Shown here piece by piece: positions 1-5,048 of a DNA stretch of 6,614 nt; the first letter of the stretch is position 1; each line of letters starts with the position of its first letter. A model generated the notes under the pieces. The model was given only the letters and a program-made list of their open reading frames with translations, ran no database searches and was not told the DNA's origin. The position numbers were made by a program, and so were the translations under genes. Source of the DNA: GCA-2729515 sp036336695 (GTDB lineage: Bacteria > Myxococcota_A > UBA9160 > SMWR01); NCBI GenBank assembly GCA_036336695.1, contig JAYZFQ010000046.1:1-6614 (forward strand). Reading direction: 5' to 3'.

Positions 1-246
1 GTGGGCGTAGAAGAGCCGCGCCGCTCGCGCCATCGTCACGCAGTTCTGGCGGTATTCCGAGGGGACCTCGCGCGGGACCATGCGGAGCCGTCCATCGGCG
101 TCCACGACGTAGTCCGACACCAGCTCGTTCGCAAAAGCGAATGTGTCCTCGGGAAAGCGGAACGCGTCGCTCGGGTCCCCGGGCGGGGGCGTCGCGCAGC
201 CCAGCGCGAGCAGCCAGGCGGCGAGGAGCCCCACACCAGACCGCAC
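1..246 (-). CDS. Putative lipoprotein of unknown function, N-terminal part (runs off left edge)
   Basis: The reading frame is open for 82 codons from a GTG at 246 to the window edge. The N-terminus reads as a lipoprotein signal peptide: one Arg at residue 2, a hydrophobic stretch (GLLAAWLLAL, about residues 6-15), then a lipobox-like ALGC with the presumed lipidated Cys at residue 17, followed by a Pro-rich linker (ATPPP). The mature part seen so far (FRFPEDTFAFANELVSDY and onward, ending near TMARAARLFYAH) is soluble-looking with no motif I recognise. The GTG start was chosen because it gives a classical short n-region. An in-frame ATG at 333 has no intervening stop and would add 29 residues, but it would put an Arg/Pro-rich stretch ahead of the signal. 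Ribosome-binding sequence is weak for both. The gene lies downstream of the quinone oxidoreductase on the same strand, so co-transcription is possible. The lipobox has Leu at -2 and Ala at -3, which is acceptable but not ideal. Function unknown. Confidence 0.72.
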   Translation of the reverse strand, partial: MRSGVGLLAAWLLALGCATPPPGDPSDAFRFPEDTFAFANELVSDYVVDADGRLRMVPREVPSEYRQNCVTMARAARLFYAH

Positions 247-352
247 ACAGCCGCCCGAACGCCTTGACCCATCGCCCGGCCCAGCACGAGGGCGGTGCGG
301 TAACGCCTCCGACCTTGAAACCGGGGAACTCATTCGTGCCCGCGCCACGAGG

Positions 353-1333
353 TCAGTGAAGGCGCAGCACGAGCTTGCCGAAGTGCTCGCTTCCGCGCAC
401 TACGCGGTGGGCTTCCCCGGCCTGATCCAGGGGCAACACCCGGTCGACGACCGGGGCGATCCGGCCCGCTTCCAGTGCCGGACCGAAACGCGCCAGAAAC
501 GCCTCGACCAGTGCGGCCTTCTCCTCGGGTGGGCGTGCGCGTAGCGTCGAACCGATCACCTGGAGCCGCCGCAGCAAGAGACGGGCGAGGTCGATCTCGG
601 CCTTGGCGCCGCCCATCAGCCCGATGATCACGAGCCGGCCCCCCACCGCGAGCGCCTCGAGGTTGCGTTCGAGGTACTTGGCGCCGATGTGGTCGAGAAC
701 GACGTCGACGCCAGCGCCGTTGGTCGCCTCCTGGCAGGCGGCGACGAAGTCTGCGTCGCGGTAGTTCACGGCGCGCTCCGCGCCCAGTTCCAGGCAGCGG
801 CCGCACTTTTCTTCCGACCCCGCGGTGACAATGGATCGCCCGCCTGCCTCCCGCACCAGCTGGATCGCTGCCGTACCGATCCCGGATCCCCCACCGTGCA
901 CGAGAACCACGCCCTGATCGGGAAGGCTGGCGAGTTGGAACACGTTGAGAAAGACCGTGAGGAAGACCTCGGGGATGGCGGCCGCCTGTTCGAGGTCGAG
1001 GCCTGCCGGCACGGGCAGCAAGGAGCCCGCGTCCACCACGACCTCTTCCGCGTACCCGCCTCCCGCGAGCAGTGCCATGGCGCGGTCGCCGGGCTGCCAA
1101 CCGGACACGCCGGCACCGACCTCCAGGACTTCCCCGGCGCACTCGAGACCGAGGATTTCCGAGGCGCCCGGCGGCGGCGGGTAATGCCCGGCCGCCTGCA
1201 TCAGGTCGGCCCGGTTGACTGCAGCCGCGGCAACCCGCAGGCGAACGCCCCCGGCGACGAGGTCCGGCACGGGGACCTCGGCGACGCGGAGCACCGGCGC
1301 CTTGCCCGGAGAGTCGACGACCACCGCACGCAC
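353..1333 (-). CDS. NAD(P)H:quinone oxidoreductase, PIG3 family (zinc-independent MDR)
   Basis: This 326-residue protein is full length for medium-chain dehydrogenase/reductases of the PIG3 / quinone oxidoreductase type, which reduce quinones or enones with NADPH in the cytoplasm. An N-terminal GroES-like domain (about residues 1-120) carries the family signature NRADLMQAAGHYPPPPG (40-56) and ILGLECAG (60-67). PEVFLTVFLNVFQ (121-133) leads into the Rossmann domain, with the nucleotide-binding loop HGGGSGIGTAA (146-156) and GSEEK (172-176), the region that contacts the NADPH ribose phosphate in this family. DVVLDHIG, YLERN and IGLMGG follow, as in other PIG3 proteins. The Cys/His zinc ligands of classical alcohol dehydrogenases are absent. 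The start is a GTG 44 nt after the stop of the upstream acyl-CoA dehydrogenase. No strong Shine-Dalgarno lies close to it, so expression may depend on coupling. It is the fourth gene of the block starting with the HxlR regulator. The physiological substrate cannot be deduced; a role in reducing enone or quinone products made in the same pathway is an inference. Confidence 0.93.
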   Translation of the reverse strand: MRAVVVDSPGKAPVLRVAEVPVPDLVAGGVRLRVAAAAVNRADLMQAAGHYPPPPGASEILGLECAGEVLEVGAGVSGWQPGDRAMALLAGGGYAEEVVVDAGSLLPVPAGLDLEQAAAIPEVFLTVFLNVFQLASLPDQGVVLVHGGGSGIGTAAIQLVREAGGRSIVTAGSEEKCGRCLELGAERAVNYRDADFVAACQEATNGAGVDVVLDHIGAKYLERNLEALAVGGRLVIIGLMGGAKAEIDLARLLLRRLQVIGSTLRARPPEEKAALVEAFLARFGPALEAGRIAPVVDRVLPLDQAGEAHRVVRGSEHFGKLVLRLH

Positions 1334-1377
1334 GGCGCGCAGTCTACCCGATCACTCCGGAGCGACCGTGCCGCCGT

Positions 1378-2559
1378 CTAGCTCAGATCCGCTCGGGTGT
1401 AGTCGAAGAGGGTGCGCGCGATGATCATGCGCTGGATCTCTCCGGTTCCCTCGTAGATATCGGTAATCCGGACGTCGCGGAACCACTTTTCGAGCAGGTG
1501 CTCCCGCGAGATCCCGAGCGGACCCAGGATCTCGATGCAGCCCTGGGTGATCTCCCGTACGGCCGAACCGCCCTTCGCCTTGCAGACCGAAGCCTCCATG
1601 TTGTTCGGCTGTCCCTGGTCGGACAGCCAGGCGGCGCGAAGGATCGTCAGGCGAGCCGCCTCGAAGTTCGCCTCCAGGCGGTGGAACCGGTCGACCACGG
1701 CGGACTGGCTGGCGGTGCCCGATCCATAGCCGAGGTCCAGTCCGGCCTCCTCGAGCTGCCCGCGCGTGAAGTCGAGCGCGGCTTCCGCCATCCCCAATCC
1801 GAAGGCGGCTACGCCGGGGCGCGTCATGTTGAACGTCTTCATGACACCCTTGAAGCCCCCGGAACCCGCCTTCGGGATCTCTTCCTTCCCGCCGAGGAGG
1901 TTGGTGCGGGGCACGCGGCAATCGGTGAAGACGAGCGCCGCGGTGTCGTCGGAACGAATACCGAGCTTCTTCTCCTTGTGGGCAACCACGAAGCCGGGTG
2001 TTTCCTTCTCGACCAGGAACGACTTGATCCCGGCGCGACCCGCGCTCTTGTCGAGAGTTGCCCAGAGGACGACGCCTTGGGCCCGACACCCTGTGGTCAC
2101 GAAGATCTTCTCGCCGTTGATCACCCACTCGTCCGTCGCCTCATCGAGGACCGCGGTCGTCTGCACCTGGGAGGGGTCCGACCCGCACCCGGGTTCGGTG
2201 ATGGCCATGGCCAGGGTGAGCCCCGCCCAGCGCTTTTTCTGTTCGGGAGTTCCCGCCGCGCTCAGCGCGGCGTTGCCGAGCCCCGCGCCGGTCGGGATAC
2301 GGATCCGCACGGAATAGTCGCCCCAGGTCTCGCCCATGGAGATCAGCATCCCGAGAGTGGCGATGCCACAGTCGCCCTCCCCCCGCTGCATCAGGTCCTT
2401 CATGACGCTGGGGTGGTCCTTCGCCTCGGGGAGCTCATCGGGGGGAAACTCGTGCTCGTTCTCGTCGTAGTGGCGCGCGTACTTCCGGGCGATCAGCGCC
2501 TGTTCGCGCACGCGGTCGAGGATGCTCTGGTCGTGGTCCGAGAGAGTGAAGTCGATCAT
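1378..2559 (-). CDS. Acyl-CoA dehydrogenase A, canonical FAD motif and catalytic Glu
   Basis: This 393-residue protein is a full-length acyl-CoA dehydrogenase flavoprotein, which oxidises an acyl-CoA thioester to the alpha,beta-unsaturated product and passes electrons to an electron-transfer flavoprotein. The N-terminal helical domain begins at MIDFTLSDHDQSILDRV. The middle-domain FAD signature is AMAITEPGCGSD (117-128), followed by VINGEKIFVTTG and the GIRSDDTAALVFTDCRVP beta segment. The C-terminal helical domain includes GCIEILGPLGISREH (the usual Gly-rich FAD-contacting loop) and ends with ITDIYEGTGEIQRMIIAR. E370 in YEGT is at the position of the catalytic base of medium-chain enzymes. 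The ATG start is supported by GGAG 7 nt upstream. The gene begins 21 nt after the stop of the second dehydrogenase and is followed 44 nt later by the quinone oxidoreductase. Chain-length or ring specificity cannot be read from sequence by eye. Confidence 0.95.
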   Translation of the reverse strand: MIDFTLSDHDQSILDRVREQALIARKYARHYDENEHEFPPDELPEAKDHPSVMKDLMQRGEGDCGIATLGMLISMGETWGDYSVRIRIPTGAGLGNAALSAAGTPEQKKRWAGLTLAMAITEPGCGSDPSQVQTTAVLDEATDEWVINGEKIFVTTGCRAQGVVLWATLDKSAGRAGIKSFLVEKETPGFVVAHKEKKLGIRSDDTAALVFTDCRVPRTNLLGGKEEIPKAGSGGFKGVMKTFNMTRPGVAAFGLGMAEAALDFTRGQLEEAGLDLGYGSGTASQSAVVDRFHRLEANFEAARLTILRAAWLSDQGQPNNMEASVCKAKGGSAVREITQGCIEILGPLGISREHLLEKWFRDVRITDIYEGTGEIQRMIIARTLFDYTRADLS

Positions 2560-2580
2560 GTCGTTTCTCCGGCCGGCCGC

Positions 2581-3675
2581 CTAAAGCGCCAGCGTACCTT
2601 CGAGGACGCTCAAGGTGCGTGCGTTGCGGTACCACATTTCCACCGGGTGCTCGCGAATGAAGCCGTGACCCCCGAGCGTCTGCACACCCTGGTCCGCGAT
2701 CCACATGGACTTCTCTGCCGCGTACCCCCGGGCCAGGTGGGCGGAACGGGTGCAGTCGATACCACGCTCCAGTTCGCTCGCCGCCTTCCAGGCCAACCAG
2801 CGCTGGCTTTCCGTTTCGATGTGCATCTCCGCCATGGGGAACGCCACGCCCTGTTTCTGCGCGATCGCCTGGTCGAAGGCCCGGCGGTCTTTGGCGTAGG
2901 GGACACAGAAGTCGAGCGCCGCCCGGGAGACCCCGGTCATCGTCGTCGCCAACGCCACTCGAGCCGCATTGACCAGGCGCTGGACGTCGCTGCCGCCGGC
3001 ACCCCCGAGACGGGCTTCGGCCGGCACCTCGACGGCTTCCAACTCCAGGGTCGTCGTCGGCACCGCCTTGAGGCCCAGATTCTTCTCCGGCTCCGAGATC
3101 GTCAGTCCCGACGCGTCCCGCGGCACGACGAAAGCGTCTCGGGACTCTCCGGTCGCCGCAATGACGAGGAAATGGCTGGCTCGGTCACCCAGGGGAACCA
3201 GGCTCTTGGCGCCCGAGAGGACGAAGGTGTCGCCCTTGGCTTCCGCGTGGGTCGAGAGCGCGCTGGGATCGAAGAGCGGGCCCGGCTCGACGAGCGCCAG
3301 CGCCGCCGCGTGAAAGGACTCGCCGCAGAACAGGGGCAGCAGCTCGCGCTTCTGCTCCTCGGTCCCGGCATCGGCCACCGCAAAGGCGAAAGCCGCCGGC
3401 GCGAGCGCGGCGGTGGCCACGGCCGCGTCCCCCCATGCCAGTTCCTCGAGCACCAGCGCCAGGGTCACCGGCGAACGTTCCTCGCCACCCCCACCGTGGG
3501 CCTCGGGCAACTGCGTTGCGATCAGGCCGAGTTCGTGCATCTGGGCCAGGAGTTCTTCGGGAAGTTTCGACTCCTCGTCGGCGTCGCGCGCCACGGGGCG
3601 CACCACCTGCTCGGCGAAGTCGTGCATGGCTTCGCGCACGACCTCCTGTTCTTCGGTCAACTGGAAGGAAATCAC
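2581..3675 (-). CDS. Acyl-CoA dehydrogenase B, divergent FAD motif and short C-terminus
   Basis: This 364-residue protein belongs to the acyl-CoA dehydrogenase family. The N-terminus MISFQLTEEQEVVREAMHDF is typical, followed by LIATQLPEAHGGGG and the helical EELAWGDAAVATA. At the usual FAD signature it has LVEPGPLFDP (128-137) instead of TEPxxGSD, so the Gly-Ser-Asp part is lost. The C-terminal domain has VQTLGGHGFIREHPVEMWYR, then ARTLSVLEGTLAL and stop. E359 in LEGT aligns with the catalytic-base position, but the normal tail (NEIQR..IAR) is missing. The sequence after the stop holds only a 21 nt spacer with the next gene's RBS, so this is a genuine end and not an obvious frameshift. The GTG start at 3675 overlaps the regulator's stop (GTGA) and has AAGGAG 8 nt upstream. 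The frame stays open much further upstream, but that part is antisense-like shadow over the regulator. It may be a partner subunit of acyl-CoA dehydrogenase A; that is an inference. Confidence 0.92.
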   Translation of the reverse strand: MISFQLTEEQEVVREAMHDFAEQVVRPVARDADEESKLPEELLAQMHELGLIATQLPEAHGGGGEERSPVTLALVLEELAWGDAAVATAALAPAAFAFAVADAGTEEQKRELLPLFCGESFHAAALALVEPGPLFDPSALSTHAEAKGDTFVLSGAKSLVPLGDRASHFLVIAATGESRDAFVVPRDASGLTISEPEKNLGLKAVPTTTLELEAVEVPAEARLGGAGGSDVQRLVNAARVALATTMTGVSRAALDFCVPYAKDRRAFDQAIAQKQGVAFPMAEMHIETESQRWLAWKAASELERGIDCTRSAHLARGYAAEKSMWIADQGVQTLGGHGFIREHPVEMWYRNARTLSVLEGTLAL

Positions 3676-4391
3676 GGCTTCTTCTCCTTGTTGGAACGCG
3701 CCGATGGAACCTGGTGAAAGAAATGGTCCATGGCGTAGTGTTCGCCTTCTTTGTTCATGAGACCGCGCCGGAATGCTTCGCGCGCATCGAGAAGGCCCAG
3801 GGCCACGGCGCACCAGGTGCGTGCGTCCGCCGTGTACCGGACCTGGGCGCCCTCGGCGAATCCCGAACGGGTCGTACAGATTCCATCGTGGACGCGAACG
3901 CTCCAGACGCCGCCGCCCGGCCCATCGAGACGCACCTCGAATGTCAGGTCGACATCCCGTGCCCGCTCCTCCCGCACCATGAACCGCAGGGAATCGATGA
4001 CCGACTGGGCAGACGTCTCGGTGAAACGGCTGCCGTCCACGCCCAGGACCTCGAGTCCCCGCTGGATCCACCAGCGCCCGATGGAAACCACGACGGGTTC
4101 GAGCGACCGCCCCTCCTCCGTGAGGGCATAGACCGAACGGCTGCCCGCGGACTGGGTTTCGACGAAGCCCTTGGCCGCCAGGTCGCGCAGGCGGCCCGAG
4201 AGAACCCGCGGTGCAATGCCGGTGCGCTGACGCAGTTCCTGGAAACCCCGGGGGCCGCCCAGCAACTGGCGGACCAGGACCAGCGTCCACCGATCGCCCA
4301 CGACCTCGAGCGCCCGGGCCACGGGGTCGAAGATCGACTGCGGCTTCGGGATCGCCGAGCCGGAAGGCGCGTCGGGGAGTATCTCTTCCAT
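3672..4391 (-). CDS. HxlR-type winged-helix regulator with C-terminal SCP2-like domain
   Basis: This 239-residue protein has a MarR/HxlR-like winged helix at about residues 20-108: FDPVARALEVVGDRWTLVLV, then GPRGFQELRQRTGIAPRVLS (recognition helix region), then LRDLAAKGFVE, SVYALTEEG and SIGRWW. HxlR proteins are usually only 100-130 residues. The extra 110 or so residues (EVRLDGPGG, WSVRVHDG, VRYTADARTWCAVALGLLDAREAFRRGLM) resemble the SCP2 sterol-carrier fold, a hydrophobic-ligand pocket. The N-terminal Cys used by YodB-type thiol-redox HxlR sensors is absent; the only Cys residues are in the C-terminal domain. This favours ligand sensing over redox sensing (inference). It is the first gene of the block with two acyl-CoA dehydrogenases and a quinone oxidoreductase, and its stop overlaps the next start by 4 nt. 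A perfect palindrome just upstream of the ATG suggests autoregulation. No Shine-Dalgarno is visible before the ATG. Confidence 0.92.
   Translation of the reverse strand: MEEILPDAPSGSAIPKPQSIFDPVARALEVVGDRWTLVLVRQLLGGPRGFQELRQRTGIAPRVLSGRLRDLAAKGFVETQSAGSRSVYALTEEGRSLEPVVVSIGRWWIQRGLEVLGVDGSRFTETSAQSVIDSLRFMVREERARDVDLTFEVRLDGPGGGVWSVRVHDGICTTRSGFAEGAQVRYTADARTWCAVALGLLDAREAFRRGLMNKEGEHYAMDHFFHQVPSARSNKEKKP
3684..3689 (-). promoter_or_regulatory. Ribosome-binding site fixing the GTG start of acyl-CoA dehydrogenase B
   Basis: AAGGAG on the minus strand lies 8 nt before the GTG at 3675, inside the last codons of the HxlR regulator. It decides the start of the downstream gene, whose frame is open for another 600 nt upstream, and the GTGA overlap implies translational coupling between regulator and enzyme. 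Confidence 0.8.
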
Positions 4392-4397
4392 GCGCAG

Positions 4398-4420
4398 ATC
4401 AGTATCTACTAGATACTGAT
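4398..4420. promoter_or_regulatory. 23-bp perfect palindromic operator, probable HxlR-type autoregulatory site
   Basis: Two 11-bp arms, ATCAGTATCTA and TAGATACTGAT, are perfect reverse complements around a single central C at 4409. The site is AT-rich in a very GC-rich region and ends 6 nt upstream of the regulator's ATG. Winged-helix dimers of this family bind such dyads, so it is most likely the binding site of the adjacent regulator. A further GATACT half-site repeats at 4435-4440, 23 bp from the GATACT in the right arm (4412-4417). Binding here would cover any promoter for the regulator-dehydrogenase operon. Confidence 0.8.
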
Positions 4421-4431
4421 AAGAAGTGCAA
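4403..4431 (-). promoter_or_regulatory. Possible promoter of the regulator-dehydrogenase operon
   Basis: On the minus strand TTGCAC (4431-4426) and TAGATA (4408-4403) are separated by 17 nt, the usual sigma-70 spacing. Each hexamer matches the consensus at only about three positions. The -10 would sit inside the palindromic operator, and transcription would start only a few nucleotides before the ATG at 4391, giving a nearly leaderless message. That agrees with the lack of a ribosome-binding site there. Weak by sequence; position and operator overlap are the main support. Confidence 0.3.
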
Positions 4432-4450
4432 GTTGATACTCAGAGTCAGG

Positions 4451-4478
4451 TTGACGCGGCCCGGACATGGCTCAGACT
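4451..4478 (+). promoter_or_regulatory. Probable rnpB promoter
   Basis: TTGACG (4451-4456, five of six to the -35 consensus) and CAGACT (4473-4478, three of six to the -10) are 16 nt apart. The start expected about 7 nt downstream falls at about 4485-4486, which is where the P1 helix of RNase P RNA begins. The agreement with the RNA 5' end is the main support. Confidence 0.45.
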
Positions 4479-4485
4479 CTCCGAG

Positions 4486-4900
4486 CCGGAGGTGGATGGA
4501 GGACCGCTGGCAACACCGCCCCCGGGCGGCCGATTGCGGGAGGAAAGTCCGGGCTCCACAGGACAGGGAGGTCGTTAACGGCGACCCGGGGCAACCCGAG
4601 GGAAAGCGCCGCAGAAACCACACCGCCGATGGCGGCTGCTCTCCGGAGGGGCCGCACAGGCAAGGGTGAAATCGTGGGGTAAGAGCCCACGCGCGACAGC
4701 CGGGTGACCGGCGGCGGGGCAAGCCCCTCCCGGAGCAAGCTCAAATAGGGACACCGCCGAGGGCGGCCCGTCCGAGTCCGAAAGGGCCGGTGTCCGGGTA
4801 GAGCGCTCGAGCGGCGCAGCAATGCGCCGCCTAGATGAATGGTCCTCACCGGTGCGAGAGCCGCGCCGGAACAGAACCCGGCTTACAGTCCACTTCGGGG
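4486..4900 (+). ncRNA. rnpB: RNase P RNA, bacterial class A
   Basis: This is the catalytic RNA of ribonuclease P, which removes 5' leaders from pre-tRNAs. The conserved core is unmistakable: GAGGAAAGTCCGGGCTCCACAGG-type sequence around 4540-4563, GGGTGAAA and GGGGTAAGAGCCCACG around 4664-4692, CCCGGAGCAAG and CAAATAGG around 4729-4750, CTAGATGAATG at 4831-4841, and ACAGAACCCGGCTTACAG at 4871-4888. The P1 helix closes the molecule: GGAGGTGGA side near 4486-4496 pairs with TCCACTTCGG at 4889-4898, with one mismatch and one G-U, and sets the ends to within a few bases. P18 (4811-4830) is a perfect 8-bp stem with a GCAA tetraloop. A P19-like hairpin (4849-4869) is present. The L15 segment, GGGGCAAGCCCC, aligns with the E. 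coli GGUAAACUCC region but with GGC where E. coli has GGU. Open reading frames across this interval are incidental. Transcribed divergently from the HxlR gene. Confidence 0.97.
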
Positions 4901-4967
4901 CCACGCGCCCCAGACCCGGGGCACGAAGCCGCAAGGCCACCGCCCCGGCGCTCCGGCACGACACGGT

Positions 4968-4999
4968 GAAGGGGGGGCCGCAACCACGGCCTCCCCTTC
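4968..4999 (+). terminator. GC-rich hairpin after rnpB, candidate terminator
   Basis: GAAGGGGGGGCC (4968-4979) pairs with GGCCTCCCCTTC (4988-4999) over 12 bp with one G-U wobble and an 8 nt loop. In the opposite direction the wobble becomes a mismatch, so the hairpin is better formed in the plus-strand transcript. It lies about 70 nt after the mature rnpB 3' end. No T-tract follows, so it is not a textbook intrinsic terminator; it might instead stabilise or guide 3' processing. Confidence 0.5.
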
Positions 5000-5011
5000 T
5001 ACCCACCCTGA

Positions 5012-5039
5012 CGCCGACGGAAGCGTCCCCACGTCGGCG
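5012..5039. terminator. Inverted repeat after the synthase-like gene, candidate terminator
   Basis: CGCCGACG (5012-5019) and CGTCGGCG (5032-5039) form a perfect 8-bp stem with a 12 nt loop, 9 nt beyond the stop of the minus-strand gene ending at 5049. It sits between convergent transcripts and works equally on both strands. There is no T-run on either side, so termination is inferred from position and stem alone. Confidence 0.4.
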
Positions 5040-5048
5040 CGCACCCGC

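Noticed and set aside
247..352. Gap between the quinone oxidoreductase and the lipoprotein gene
   Set aside because: Searched for a terminator or promoter and found only short 4-bp pairings; nothing supportable.
1498..3717. 739-codon open frame on the plus strand
   Set aside because: It lies antisense to both acyl-CoA dehydrogenases, has no recognisable domains and a composition rich in Arg, Gly, His and Leu, as expected of a shadow frame in GC-rich DNA.
3676..4290. Upstream extension of the acyl-CoA dehydrogenase B frame
   Set aside because: The extra 205 codons overlap the HxlR gene in another frame and resemble no protein. The RBS and GTG at 3675 give the family's normal N-terminus.
4442..4480. 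AGAGTC / GACTCT inverted repeat upstream of rnpB
   Set aside because: Only 6 bp arms with a 27 nt gap overlapping the promoter; likely chance.
4907..4922. GCCCC / GGGGC hairpin just after rnpB
   Set aside because: A 5-bp stem in very GC-rich DNA with no T-tract; too weak to call a terminator, although it might aid 3' processing.
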